A stretch of 64,000 nt of DNA from Leeuwenhoekiella sp. MAR_2009_132 (lineage in GTDB: Bacteria > Bacteroidota > Bacteroidia > Flavobacteriales > Flavobacteriaceae). Location: NCBI RefSeq assembly GCF_000687915.1, contig NZ_JHZY01000002.1:744001-808000 (forward strand), in the 5' to 3' direction. Position 1 is the stretch's first letter; the number at the start of each line of letters is the position of its first letter. The notes below the pieces were generated by a model. The model had not been told where the DNA came from, did no database searches, and saw nothing but the letters and a program-made list of their open reading frames with translations. Positions 18,502-27,292 of the stretch are shown piece by piece. Position numbers and translations under genes: made by a program.

Positions 18502-18571
18502 ACTATCAAATAAAAATTATAGTAATATTGCAGAGCCCAATTTATCGATGAAACCAATTAAAATATTTATT

Positions 18572-19111
18572 ATGAAGAAATTATTACTCGTTTTATTAAT
18601 TACAGCTTCTGCAACTTCTTTTGCGCAAAATGTGAGATATGGTGCAAAATTAGGATTAAATGTTTCAGAATTGAGTGGTGACTATGATGATGCTTTGAGC
18701 CGTTATGGTTTTGTTGCCGGTGTCTTTGCAGATATTCCATTAAGTGGCTCTTTAGGTTTTCAGCCAGAATTATTATACTCTGCGCAGGGAAACAAACCTA
18801 ACTCTGTACCGGGTAGTGCTAATGCAGAACGTGCAGAACTTGATTATCTTCAATTGCCATTATTGCTTAGATACAGCAAACAACGTTTTAATGTGCACGT
18901 GGGGCCTCAGGTAGGTCTTGCTATCTGGAATTCTTTTAACAGATATGAATATAAAAATTATGATGTTGCTGCCGTAGGTGGCATAGGTTATCAAATTATT
19001 GATGGTCTTACCTTAGAAGCTCGCTATAACTTTGGTTTTATAGATGTTGTGAATTCAGCTAAAGAAGGAAAAAATAGATACTTTACTCTATCAGCTGCAT
19101 ATAGATTATAA
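18572..19111 (+). CDS. Outer-membrane beta-barrel protein (PorT / porin-family small barrel)
   Basis: 179 residues from the ATG giving MKKLLLVLLITASATSFAQ, a clear signal peptide; upstream in-frame TTG and ATG codons would place it inside extra residues and are rejected. The mature part reads NVRYGAKLGLNVSELSGDY, then alternating strands (GFVAGVFADIPLSGSLGFQPELLYSAQG; VGGIGYQIIDGLTLEARYNFGFIDV) ending in LSAAYRL, typical of 8-stranded OM barrels (PF13568-like). Probably a small porin-like or structural barrel. Weak promoter-like TAATATTG at about 18523-18530. Followed by a bidirectional terminator. Confidence 0.82.
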   Translation: MKKLLLVLLITASATSFAQNVRYGAKLGLNVSELSGDYDDALSRYGFVAGVFADIPLSGSLGFQPELLYSAQGNKPNSVPGSANAERAELDYLQLPLLLRYSKQRFNVHVGPQVGLAIWNSFNRYEYKNYDVAAVGGIGYQIIDGLTLEARYNFGFIDVVNSAKEGKNRYFTLSAAYRL

Positions 19112-19133
19112 GTATCAATAGAAATGAAAAATA

Positions 19134-19168
19134 ATAAAAAAACCAGTTCAATTGAACTGGTTTTTTTA
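19134..19168. terminator. Bidirectional terminator between barrel gene and miaE
   Basis: Hairpin AACCAGTTCAATTGAACTGGTT (arms 19141-19151 / 19152-19162 region) flanked by an A-run on the left and a T-run on the right. It can therefore end transcription from both convergent genes. Confidence 0.88.
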
Positions 19169-19182
19169 TTGTCATAAATTTT

Positions 19183-19764
19183 CTAGCCGTGTATGCTTTG
19201 TTGTATACTTAGATTTTTCATTATTTCAGCTTCAAATTCTAGCAAATGCTGCCATTTTGAATTTACCTCGTCTTCATTACCATATTTACGTGCAAACCCT
19301 AAAAACATAGTGTAGTGGTTTGCCTCGCTTACCATTAAATTGTGATAAAAAGTTCTAAGCTCTGCATCTTTTAATTCTTGAGATAATAACCTAAAGCGTT
19401 CGCAACTGCGTGCTTCAATTAGTGCAGCATACAGTAGTCTGTGAACAAGTTGCGTAGTACGACTACCTCCTTTAGGAAAAAATTTAAGCAGTTTATTTAC
19501 ATACTCATCTTTCCGATCATAACCCAAAGCATTACCGCGAGCAATTATCTTATCGTGAACCAGTTTAAAATGACTAATTTCTTCTTTAACTAAAGCAATC
19601 ATTTCTTGTACTAGCTCGGTGTATTCGGGAAATGAGACGATAAGGGATATGGCTGTTGATGCTGCTTTTTGCTCACAAAACGCGTGATCAGACAGAATAT
19701 CATCAATATTCATTTCTACTATATTAACCCATCTTGGGTCTGTGGGAAGTTTAAGGCCTAACAT
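19183..19764 (-). CDS. miaE: tRNA-(ms2io6A37) hydroxylase MiaE-like
   Basis: 193 residues, ferritin-like di-iron enzyme that hydroxylates the isopentenyl chain of 2-methylthio-N6-isopentenyladenosine at tRNA position 37. The iron ligand pattern is visible: EQKAAS, EEISHFKLVHDKI (ExxH), EARSCERFRLL and EANHYTMF (ExxH). N-terminus LGLKLPTDPRWVNIV is characteristic. Its ATG lies against the end of the dnaX tau reading frame (both at 19764). Cytoplasmic. Confidence 0.9.
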   Translation of the reverse strand: MLGLKLPTDPRWVNIVEMNIDDILSDHAFCEQKAASTAISLIVSFPEYTELVQEMIALVKEEISHFKLVHDKIIARGNALGYDRKDEYVNKLLKFFPKGGSRTTQLVHRLLYAALIEARSCERFRLLSQELKDAELRTFYHNLMVSEANHYTMFLGFARKYGNEDEVNSKWQHLLEFEAEIMKNLSIQQSIHG

Positions 19765-21508
19765 TATATATCAAGATCAAAGGTGGTTCGTAAAATTTCT
19801 AAATCTGGGTTCTTTTCTTTTAGTTTCTCATATTTTTCACGTGGCGAATACGCATATTTGCGTTCTGCAGCCTCATTAACCGTAATCTCTATGGTAATAT
19901 CGTAATTGTTGAGTTTACGCTTTAAATATTCTAATAAGCTATGCTGAGCTCGTTCTAGTTCAACCCGCATCGTTTCATTAGGAAATTCTAAATGGATAAC
20001 AGTTCCTTTTAACGTGGGCGTATCTGTCTCAAGATTTGAGGCCAAAATTTTCTCTCCTTTCTTTTGAAGTCGGCTTACATATTCTTTCCAGGTAGCGAGT
20101 AATGCATTCTCAGTAAAAGGATCTTTTGGCAATTGACTAACGTCAACTTCTTTTACCGTCTTTTTTTCAAGAATTTCTTTCTTACGCCTAAGCCCTTTTA
20201 ATGAAAGACTTGATATATGACCCGGGTTTACCGAGGTTTGTGGCCTTATTTCGGGTTTGACCGTAGGTGTAGGTGTTGTCTGTACAGTTTCTTGAGTATT
20301 TTGTACTGGTGCTACTGTTGATTTAGATACGCTTTCAATTACAGAAGCTTCAGTTTGTTTTGCTGTTTGAGGATTAGTTAATCCTTGTTGAGCATTTTGA
20401 AAATACGAAGCAGGAATTATAAAGTTAGAAGCTTTTTTTTTTCTCCATCAAAAGTGATAGAGGCCATTTGCATTAGGCAAAGTTCTACAAGAAGCCTGGG
20501 GTTGCGACTTGTACGGTATTTTAAATCACATTCATTAGCGATTTCTAAAGCCTGCAATAAAAAATCAAAGTCTGCTTTTTTTGCCTGCTCGTGATATCTA
20601 GCCTTAGTTTGATCACCTACTTCTAGAAGGGTAATTGTCGCTGCATTTTTACAAACCATCAAATCTCTGTAGTGAGATGCAAGACCTGCTATAAAATGGT
20701 GCCCGTCAAAGCCTCTTGATAAAATCTCATTAAAGTTTAATAACAATTGTGGAATGTTATTTTCTAGAATAAGATCTGTAGATTCAAAATAGGTGTCGTA
20801 GTCAAGTACATTTAGATTCTCGGTAACCGCGGCTCTGGTCAAATCATTTCCGCAGAAACTTACAACCCTGTCAAAGGTAGATAAAGCATCTCTTAACGCT
20901 CCATCTGCTTTTTGAGCGATAATGTGCAATGCTTCTTCATCTGCAGTAATACCTTCTAGTTTAGCGATATCTGCAAGATGCTCGCGAATATCTTTTACTG
21001 TAATTCTTTTAAAATCAAATATTTGACATCTAGAAAGAATAGTGGGTATTATTTTATGTTTTTCAGTAGTTGCTAAAATAAATATAGCGTGCTTAGGCGG
21101 CTCTTCTAAGGTCTTTAGAAATGCATTAAATGCTGCGGAAGAGAGCATATGAACCTCGTCAATAATATATACTTTGTATTGACCTACCTGTGGTGCAATA
21201 CGTACCTGATCAATGAGGTTACGTATATCATCTACAGAGTTATTAGAAGCAGCATCTAATTCAAATATATTAAATGCGTAATCTTCGTGCTCATCTATAA
21301 CTTCATCTGCTTGCTGATTAATTTTTTTAGCTAAAATACGGGCGCACGTGGTTTTTCCTACACCTCGGGGACCCGTAAAAAGTAAGGCCTGTGCAAGATG
21401 ATTATTAGCAATGGCATTTTCTAACGTATTAGTAATAGCCTGTTGTCCCACAACATCTTTAAACGTCGCAGGTCTGTATTTTCGGGCTGATACGATGAAT
21501 TGCTCCAC
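19764..21508 (-). CDS. dnaX: DNA polymerase III subunits tau and gamma, recoded at an A10 run
   Basis: The zero-frame product (21508-20417, GTG start, 363 aa) is gamma-like: Walker A GPRGVGKT (46-53), IDEVHMLSSAAFNAFLKTLEEP, sensor motif ATTEKHKIIPTILSRC, ending GEKKKLLTL. At 20433-20442 the coding strand carries ten A in GGAGAAAAAAAAAAGCTT. The zero frame stops five codons later, but the -1 frame is open without interruption: ASNFIIPASYFQNAQQ, a low-complexity linker, then KDPFTENALLATWKEYVSRL to the stop at 19764. The shifted product would be 581 aa, a normal Bacteroidota tau. A AAA AAG is the E. coli dnaX slippery heptamer, and A9-A10 supports polymerase slippage in Thermus. An alternative is a one-base homopolymer error in the assembly. 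The usual zinc-module cysteines are absent between residues 56 and 100. Confidence 0.88.
20430..20446 (-). promoter_or_regulatory. Programmed frameshift / slippage site of dnaX
   Basis: Ten consecutive A on the coding strand ending in AAAAAAG, with a zero-frame stop 15 nt downstream and a long open -1 frame. This is a recoding site by position and by comparison with known dnaX genes; the mechanism (ribosomal -1 shift or transcriptional slippage) cannot be told from sequence. Confidence 0.7.
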
Positions 21509-21559
21509 AGATTTAAAATATAGGTTTTAAACCGAAAAGAGATTCGGTTAATAGATGCT

Positions 21560-21567
21560 CAAAGATA
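21560..21567 (-). promoter_or_regulatory. Predicted -7 promoter box of dnaX
   Basis: TATCTTTG on the minus strand matches TAnnTTTG, 51 nt before the GTG. A 6-bp hairpin (ACCGAA/TTCGGT, 21531-21548) would lie in the leader. Confidence 0.45.
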
Positions 21568-21678
21568 AAAATAGCTAGGTCAATATGCAGTACAGATTTG
21601 TATTTTTTGCGATTTTCTTATTAACAATGGGTCTTCGGTGAAATTTATTTAAAACAACTATCATAGGTTTTAAAAGTG

Positions 21679-21686
21679 TATTTTTG
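21679..21686 (+). promoter_or_regulatory. Predicted -7 promoter box of rnpB
   Basis: TATTTTTG matches TAnnTTTG and ends 5 nt before the first base of the RNase P RNA helix P1, consistent with transcription starting at the mature 5' end. Confidence 0.6.
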
Positions 21687-21690
21687 CGCA

Positions 21691-22008
21691 AAGCAGACCG
21701 CCTTATCGCTCTAATTATTTAGGGAGGAAAGTCCGGACACCATAGGGAAGCATAGCGGCTAACGGCCGTCTAAGTTAGTAAGTAATTATTAACTTAAGGA
21801 CAAGTGCAACAGAAAGTATGTACAGGTAATGCTGTAGTGAAACCAGGTAAACTCTATGCGGTGCAATGCCATGTAAACCGGCAATTAAGTGCGTCTCGTG
21901 CGATGCCGGAGGGTAGGCAGATAGAACAAATAAGTAATTATTTGTCTAGATAAATGATAAGGTATTATTGCTTTGCAATAAGAACAGAATCCGGCTTATA
22001 GGTCTGCT
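21691..22008 (+). ncRNA. rnpB: RNase P RNA, class A
   Basis: The catalytic RNA that removes 5' leaders from pre-tRNAs. Universal blocks are present: AGGGAGGAAAGTCCGGACAC at about 21720 (CR-I/P4 5' strand), the ACAGAAAGTATG region with CAGGTAAACTC in the middle, GTGCGATGCCGGAGGGTAGG, and the closing ACAGAATCCGGCTTATAGG (P4 3' strand, CR-V). Helix P1 pairs AGCAGACC at 21692-21699 with GGTCTGCT at 22001-22008. A T-run (22008-22014) follows the P1 3' strand and probably serves as terminator. Length (about 318 nt) is in the range for Bacteroidota. Confidence is high from the conserved sequence blocks. Confidence 0.97.
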
Positions 22009-22012
22009 TTTT

Positions 22013-22396
22013 TTATAAATTCTCGATATTATTCTTTACCCAATCAATCGCATCTTCTAGCGTATTAAAAATCTCGTAAGGTTTAGGGAAAAACGCCTTT
22101 TCAAAAGTTGCAGTACTGCGCTTAGCTTCGGTGTTAGTTACAATAGCAACGGCCAGCATATTAGGGTAGTCTGAGCAATTAATATAATCTACGGGATTAA
22201 CATTGTAATCTGCTCTTCTATAAGCGATATACACATAGTTTTGATCATCTTTAAAGTGATCAAATAAAACAGAGCCTGCTTCCTTAAAAAGCTCTTTGTT
22301 AAGAACAACTCCCTGATTTATTTCAGAAATTACATAGTTTTCTGCGAAAGTAAGTTTGCAAAAACTTAGATCAATTGTTTTTAGACTTTGGGTCAT
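22013..22396 (-). CDS. Small conserved protein (STAS/SpoIIAA-like), convergent with rnpB
   Basis: 127 residues, no signal peptide or membrane span. Pattern of a small alpha/beta domain: VLNKELFKEAGSVLFDHF, QNYVYIAYRRADYNVNPVDY, MLAVAIVTNTEAKRSTATFE and the C-terminal EIFNTLEDAIDWVKNNIE, which resembles the last helix of SpoIIAA/STAS-like proteins of flavobacteria. No known catalytic residues. The stop codon (22013-22015) lies in the T-tract that ends rnpB, so the two convergent transcripts must overlap. Upstream is rsmD on the same strand, 46 nt away. Confidence 0.7.
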   Translation of the reverse strand: MTQSLKTIDLSFCKLTFAENYVISEINQGVVLNKELFKEAGSVLFDHFKDDQNYVYIAYRRADYNVNPVDYINCSDYPNMLAVAIVTNTEAKRSTATFEKAFFPKPYEIFNTLEDAIDWVKNNIENL

Positions 22397-22442
22397 TCTA
22401 ATTTTCTTAAATAGTTATTTTTTGTATTAAGTTAACTAAAAA

Positions 22443-22979
22443 CTACTTAGAAAAAAAACTAAAAGCACTACCACCGTATTTACGTATTTCAAAAAATGAA
22501 GGGTGATCTTGTAGATCTGTATTTTTACTATGCTCAATTATTAGACTGCCTTCTGGTAATAGCAAATCATTATCTATTACATATTCAACGATTTTTGAAA
22601 ATTGCTCCTTTTCAAAATCATAAGGAGGATCTGCAAAAATGATATCGTATTGATTAGTTTCCCGTGATAAGTATGTATAAACATCAGACTTGATCACTTT
22701 AATATTCATTTCAAACGAAGCTGCGGTTTCTTCTATAAATTTTGTGCAACCGGCATTGCCATCGACAGCGGTAACTGCTTCTGCTCCTCTTGAAGCAAAC
22801 TCATAGCTAATGTTACCTGTCCCTGAGAAAAGATCTAGGACATTTACACGGGTAAGACTGTATCTATTACGTAAAATATTAAAGAGCGATTCTTTAGACA
22901 TATCTGTAGTAGGTCGTACCGGTAATTTTTTTGGAGCCGTTATACGTCTGCCTTTAAAGCTGCCGCTGATAATTCTCAT
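22443..22979 (-). CDS. rsmD: 16S rRNA (guanine-966-N2)-methyltransferase RsmD
   Basis: 178 residues, SAM-dependent Rossmann methyltransferase for G966 of 16S rRNA. Motifs: MRIISGSFKGRRI at the start, RPTTDMSKESLFNIL, the SAM loop VLDLFSGTGNISYEFASRGA (about 47-66) and catalytic DPPYDF (NPPY-type). Full length. Starts by overlapping the upstream DUF3822 gene stop (ATGA), so the two are translationally coupled. Cytoplasmic. Confidence 0.95.
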   Translation of the reverse strand: MRIISGSFKGRRITAPKKLPVRPTTDMSKESLFNILRNRYSLTRVNVLDLFSGTGNISYEFASRGAEAVTAVDGNAGCTKFIEETAASFEMNIKVIKSDVYTYLSRETNQYDIIFADPPYDFEKEQFSKIVEYVIDNDLLLPEGSLIIEHSKNTDLQDHPSFFEIRKYGGSAFSFFSK

Positions 22980-23779
22980 AAATTTAGATTGTATTTTAAA
23001 AAAGAATAATTCAATTGATCCTGTTCTACAGATTCTGCTATTTGTACATTACGTACGTAATCATAAAGTATTAAATACTTAGAATCTTCTGCATTTATAT
23101 TACCGCTGATTTTTAACGTAGTTTCTTCAGGATTTAAACCTAACTGTTCAAAACAAAAGAGAATATAATACACAAAATCTATATCTGTATCAAATCTAAA
23201 ATGATTACTTAGCAGTAATTTTTTACCCTCATATACCAGCACATCAATTGTTTTTAAACCTACCTGAACAAAAAATGTTGCTGAATCGAGGTTCGTTGCG
23301 CGCTCTAATATATTTTTTATTAAAACAGTCTGACTGTGATAATAAGTAAATGTACCGAAATGATCAAAAAAGAAATTATTTATGTTTGTGTAAGGTACGT
23401 ATACATTTATAAGGCCCAACGTTTCTAGTTCATCATAAACAATAAAATCTGTCTTTAAAATTTTAGTATTAAACTTTAAATAATCAGTTAAGTTTTTAGA
23501 GTCAAATAGATGTTTGGGAACTATTGTAAAAAGTTCATTTGCATAGATCACAACAACTTTTTTAAAGTTATTGTGAAGAATTTGCGTATGATCAAATATT
23601 TTTTGGATTTCTATTAACGCATGCTCAGCAGTATGAACATTTTTAAAGGGAAATTGTTTGCTAAGAGGACTGTTTGCAGAACTATCATCGTGTATATAAA
23701 ACGAAAATCCATCCAGGCTAACCTGGATGGATAATATATTAAGTTCTGGATTTACCAGAGAATTAGTCTTCACTGTCAC
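22976..23779 (-). CDS. DUF3822 family protein
   Basis: 267 residues with the DUF3822 pattern: LNILSIQVSLDGFSFYIHD near the start, KKVVVIYANELFTIVPKHLF, a middle HSQTVLIKNILE, and ATFFVQVGLKTIDVLVYEGKKLLLSNHF, an ASKHA/type-IV-pilus PilM-like fold arrangement. Function is unknown; nearly always beside rsmD in flavobacteria. The start is GTG at 23779, inside the last codons of the upstream gene, or GTG two codons later; no ATG is available. Couples to rsmD by an ATGA overlap. Confidence 0.82.
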   Translation of the reverse strand: MTVKTNSLVNPELNILSIQVSLDGFSFYIHDDSSANSPLSKQFPFKNVHTAEHALIEIQKIFDHTQILHNNFKKVVVIYANELFTIVPKHLFDSKNLTDYLKFNTKILKTDFIVYDELETLGLINVYVPYTNINNFFFDHFGTFTYYHSQTVLIKNILERATNLDSATFFVQVGLKTIDVLVYEGKKLLLSNHFRFDTDIDFVYYILFCFEQLGLNPEETTLKISGNINAEDSKYLILYDYVRNVQIAESVEQDQLNYSFLKYNLNL

Positions 23780-24410
23780 CGTAACTTTGAGGCCAGTTAC
23801 CAGCTGTACTTATTTCGGTCATAGAACCTACAGATAGATAAGCACCATTTACACCTTCAACAGAAACGGTCTGTTTTTCTTTAGCAACGTAATCCTTTGG
23901 TTGATCAAATAATATTACGTCTTTAGAAACTTTAGCTTCAAAAACAGGAATTTGAACATCATTCTTAAGAACTGTTCCTGCTTCCATTTCAAATTTCTTA
24001 TCTGTTCCAGGAACATTCATCATCGTTTTGTAACGATCTGTCCCCTGATATAAAGAGTCTTTTACAGAGGCTGTACCTAATGTATCGATAATAGTAATTT
24101 CTTTACGTGTATCTACACGGTAACGTTTTGTTGCTTCTTCATCAAGAACTAACGTATCGCGACGTTCAGTAAGTGTAAACTCTGCGGTATCAAGAAATTT
24201 AATTAGTTCATCAAAGCTACCGGCAAATTTGCCATTAAGTTGTTTAAACGCTAATTGTCCTTTTTGAATGTCTTTAAGTTTGTTAACTGATTTTTGATAA
24301 CGTACAACTTTAAGATCATTAAATTTAACTTCGCCGTAAACAGAGTTAAAAAGAAGGTATCCTAATACTCCGATAACAACCCAAAGTACTAACTGAAATA
24401 CTAATTTCAT
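23763..24410 (-). CDS. Membrane-anchored protein of unknown function
   Basis: 215 residues from the ATG giving MKLVFQLVLWVVIGVLGYLL, a single N-terminal transmembrane anchor. The remainder is soluble: a helical region (KVVRYQKSVNKLKDIQKGQLAFKQLNG) and beta-rich repeats such as KEITIIDTLGTASVKDSLYQ. A TTG 39 nt upstream falls inside a TAGATTTG promoter box (24447-24454), so ATG 24410 is preferred. First gene of the operon with DUF3822 and rsmD. Conserved in flavobacteria; no catalytic motif was recognised. Probably faces the periplasm. Confidence 0.72.
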   Translation of the reverse strand: MKLVFQLVLWVVIGVLGYLLFNSVYGEVKFNDLKVVRYQKSVNKLKDIQKGQLAFKQLNGKFAGSFDELIKFLDTAEFTLTERRDTLVLDEEATKRYRVDTRKEITIIDTLGTASVKDSLYQGTDRYKTMMNVPGTDKKFEMEAGTVLKNDVQIPVFEAKVSKDVILFDQPKDYVAKEKQTVSVEGVNGAYLSVGSMTEISTAGNWPQSYGDSED

Positions 24411-24446
24411 TCGATGTGTGGTTTTAGATTTAATAATGGTTATCGA

Positions 24447-24454
24447 CAAATCTA
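24447..24454 (-). promoter_or_regulatory. Predicted -7 promoter box of the DUF3822-rsmD operon
   Basis: TAGATTTG on the minus strand, 36 nt before the ATG at 24410; matches TAnnTTTG. No -33 box was recognised. Confidence 0.45.
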
Positions 24455-24526
24455 CAATTTTTTTTTAATCGTTAAAGGATATCCCGAAAAATTCATTACT
24501 ATCTTTACCCGAATCAATAAATATCT

Positions 24527-25960
24527 ATGGAGCTGGATTATCAAGCATTTTACAAACTACTTCTCAAGGATTTCCCATTCGCCCCAACTTTAAAGCAAGA
24601 CATTCTTTTACAACAACTTAGTAAGTTTTTATTAGATCCTAAAAATGATACAATTTACCTTCTAAAAGGGTATGCAGGTACCGGTAAAACGACTGCAATA
24701 GGGACTATTGTTAAAAACTTGTCGAAAATAAAAATGTCTTTTATACAATTAGCACCTACAGGAAGGGCCGCAAAAGTCATTTCTAATTACAGTGATGAAC
24801 CCGCTCAAACTATACATAGAAAAATATATTATCCTAAAAAAGAGAGTGGTGGTGGAGTGTCTTTTACATTACAAAAAAACAAACACCGCAATGCATTATT
24901 TATAGTTGATGAGGCATCAATGATTTCTGATTCTGCATCAGAGTCTAAGTTATTTGAAAATGGCTCTTTATTAGATGATCTCATGTCTTACGTTTATAGT
25001 GGACATCAGTGCAAGCTTCTTTTAATAGGTGATAATGCACAGTTACCACCCGTTAAGATGGATTTGAGTCCGGCTTTAGATGCCCGTCATTTAGAGCTTC
25101 AGTTTAATAAAAAGGTACTTAGTATCGAACTTGATGAAGTGATGCGCCAGGCAGAAACGAGCGGTATTCTCAAAAATGCCACACGCATGCGTGAGTTTCT
25201 TAATGAGGGCTTGTATGAAGATTTTAGATTTGACCTTAGTGATCAATGCGATGTGGTACGTCTTATAGATGGTCACGAGATTATGGACTCTCTAGGTGAT
25301 TCTTACCAAGAATATGGTAATGAAGGTACAGCAATAATTGTTAGATCTAATAAACGTGCCAATTTGTATAATCAGCAAATACGCTCTCGCATTCTCTTTA
25401 AAGAAGAAGAGGTAAGCCCGGGAGATTATTTTATGGTGGTCAAGAATAATTATTTTTGGCTCGATATTAAAAGTGATGCTGGTTTTATAGCAAATGGCGA
25501 CATTATTGAAATTCTGGAGATTTTCAGTATAAAAGAGATTTATGGATTCCGCTTTGCGGAAGTAAAAATACAAATGACAGATTACCCAAATCTTGCTCCT
25601 TTTGAAACAGTTTTACTATTAGATACCCTTACTTCAGAAACACCTTCCTTATCTTATGAAGAGGGAAATCAACTATATCAAGAGGTGATGAAAGATTATG
25701 CAGATGAAAAATCTAAGTATAAGAAGTTTCTTAAAGTGAAAAACAACAAGTTTTTTAATGCACTACAGGTAAAATTCTCATATGCCATTACGTGTCATAA
25801 ATCACAGGGTGGGCAATGGGAAACTATTATGGTCGAACAACCGTACCTTCCTAATGGTATGGATAAAGATTATTTAAGATGGCTCTATACAGCGGTAACC
25901 AGAGCTCGAAAAAAACTTTATCTTATAGGTTTTAAAGATGATATGTTTATAGAAAATTAG
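24527..25960 (+). CDS. ATP-dependent RecD-like DNA helicase (SF1B)
   Basis: 477 residues. Helicase motifs in order: I GYAGTGKTTAIGT (about 47-59), Ia QLAPTGRAAKVI, II FIVDEASMISD, III LLIGDNAQLPPV, IV IVRSNKRANLYNQQ, V-VI KFSYAITCHKSQGGQW and WLYTAVTRARKKLYLIG. It belongs to the RecD2/Pif1-like group without the RecB/C partners; likely acts alone in repair or replication. Length is shorter than RecD2 (about 750) because the N-terminal domain is missing, which is normal for this flavobacterial type. Start ATG is divergent from the gene at 24410. Next gene starts 4 nt later. Confidence 0.93.
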   Translation: MELDYQAFYKLLLKDFPFAPTLKQDILLQQLSKFLLDPKNDTIYLLKGYAGTGKTTAIGTIVKNLSKIKMSFIQLAPTGRAAKVISNYSDEPAQTIHRKIYYPKKESGGGVSFTLQKNKHRNALFIVDEASMISDSASESKLFENGSLLDDLMSYVYSGHQCKLLLIGDNAQLPPVKMDLSPALDARHLELQFNKKVLSIELDEVMRQAETSGILKNATRMREFLNEGLYEDFRFDLSDQCDVVRLIDGHEIMDSLGDSYQEYGNEGTAIIVRSNKRANLYNQQIRSRILFKEEEVSPGDYFMVVKNNYFWLDIKSDAGFIANGDIIEILEIFSIKEIYGFRFAEVKIQMTDYPNLAPFETVLLLDTLTSETPSLSYEEGNQLYQEVMKDYADEKSKYKKFLKVKNNKFFNALQVKFSYAITCHKSQGGQWETIMVEQPYLPNGMDKDYLRWLYTAVTRARKKLYLIGFKDDMFIEN

Positions 25961-25964
25961 GAGA

Positions 25965-26528
25965 ATGGATTTTTTAATAAGTATTTGCCTGGGAATAGGG
26001 CTGGCAGCTGCAGCCGGTTTTCGTATTTTTTTACCCCTTTTAGCATTGAGCATTGCCGCTTATTTTGATGTACTCAATTTAAATGAAGGCTGGGTTTGGC
26101 TGGGCTCATTACAGACATTAATTTTATTAGGAGTTGCTACTTTATTAGAATTGTTAGCCTACTATATACCTTGGTTTGATACTATTTTAGACACTGTGGC
26201 GGTACCTCTTGCCGGCATTGCAGGTACTATATTATTTTTTGTCACTTTAGGAGATTTTGAGCCTTGGGTATCGTGGTCTCTTGCGATTATTGGAGGTGGT
26301 GGTACAGCAGGATTAATTGCCGGTTCTACTGCCGCTGTTAGAGCTGTATCCTCAACATCAACATTGGGTATGGCTAATCCTTTATTTGCAACATTTGAAA
26401 ATATAGTTTCCATCTTCCTTTCTATACTAGCCATTTTTATTCCGCTGTTTGCAGGGATACTCGTGGTTTATTTAATTTATAAATGCATAAAATGGTTTTC
26501 TAACCGAAAAACTAAAGTCAATATATAA
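25965..26528 (+). CDS. DUF4126 integral membrane protein
   Basis: 187 residues with about four or five hydrophobic segments ([80 protein letters not shown]). Pattern [20 protein letters not shown] and the Gly-rich [18 protein letters not shown] fit DUF4126. Function unknown. A good AGGAG ribosome-binding site stands just before the ATG, and the gene starts 4 nt after the helicase stop, so the two are co-transcribed; kdsB follows 8 nt later. Confidence 0.85.
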   Translation: MDFLISICLGIGLAAAAGFRIFLPLLALSIAAYFDVLNLNEGWVWLGSLQTLILLGVATLLELLAYYIPWFDTILDTVAVPLAGIAGTILFFVTLGDFEPWVSWSLAIIGGGGTAGLIAGSTAAVRAVSSTSTLGMANPLFATFENIVSIFLSILAIFIPLFAGILVVYLIYKCIKWFSNRKTKVNI

Positions 26529-26536
26529 CGTTTACA

Positions 26537-27292
26537 ATGACTGAAAAATTAAAAGTAATAGCAATGATACCTGCACGCTATGAGGCCTCTCGTTTCCCGG
26601 GTAAACTTATGCAAGACCTTGAGGGTAAACCTGTAATTATACGTACTTATGAAGCTGCTGTTAAGACAGGCCTATTTGACGATGTATATGTTGTTACAGA
26701 CAGTGACTTAATCTACAAAACCATCTTACAAAATGGTGGTAAAGTTGTTATGAGTCAAAAAGAACATAACTGCGGCAGTGATCGTATTGCAGAAGCTGTA
26801 GAGAATCTAGATGTTGATATAGTTGTTAATGTACAAGGTGATGAGCCATTTACAAATGAAGCAGATATGCGTAATGTACTTCAGGTTTTTTATGAGCAGG
26901 GAGCAGAACAAATAGATCTGGCATCTTTAATGACTCCAATTACAGTTGCAGCAGAAATTGAGAATCCTAATAATGTAAAAGTTATTGTAGACAATGAGAA
27001 CTTTGCGTTGTATTTTTCAAGAGCGCCTATACCTTATCCCAGAGATAGGGATATTGAAGTTACTTATTATAAACATAAAGGTATTTATGCGTTTAGAAAG
27101 CAGGCAGTTCTTGATTTCTATACATTACCTATGCGTAATCTTGAGGCTGCAGAAAAGATTGAAGCAATACGTTATTTAGAATATGGCAAGAGAATAAAAA
27201 TGGTTTTTTCAGAAACGCCGGCTATAGGTATTGATACCCCCCAGGATTTAGAAGAGGCGAGACTTATATTAAAATCTCAACACGGGAACTAA
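26537..27292 (+). CDS. kdsB: 3-deoxy-manno-octulosonate cytidylyltransferase
   Basis: 251 residues. Activates Kdo as CMP-Kdo for lipopolysaccharide inner-core synthesis. Motifs: [16 protein letters not shown] (nucleotide loop), [47 protein letters not shown] and [17 protein letters not shown]. Full length, cytosolic. Its stop overlaps the acyltransferase start by one base (TAATG), linking two envelope-lipid genes. Confidence 0.96.
   Translation: MTEKLKVIAMIPARYEASRFPGKLMQDLEGKPVIIRTYEAAVKTGLFDDVYVVTDSDLIYKTILQNGGKVVMSQKEHNCGSDRIAEAVENLDVDIVVNVQGDEPFTNEADMRNVLQVFYEQGAEQIDLASLMTPITVAAEIENPNNVKVIVDNENFALYFSRAPIPYPRDRDIEVTYYKHKGIYAFRKQAVLDFYTLPMRNLEAAEKIEAIRYLEYGKRIKMVFSETPAIGIDTPQDLEEARLILKSQHGN

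Noticed and set aside
18494..18571. Longer start (TTG) for the outer-membrane barrel protein
   Set aside because: The added residues precede a perfect signal peptide, which must be N-terminal.
19764..20132. Separate 122-residue gene next to miaE
   Set aside because: It is the C-terminal part of the dnaX tau frame, which stays open in the -1 frame from the A10 run to this stop.
24411..24449. TTG start of the membrane-anchored protein
   Set aside because: It lies in the TAGATTTG promoter box; the ATG at 24410 gives a standard N-terminal anchor.
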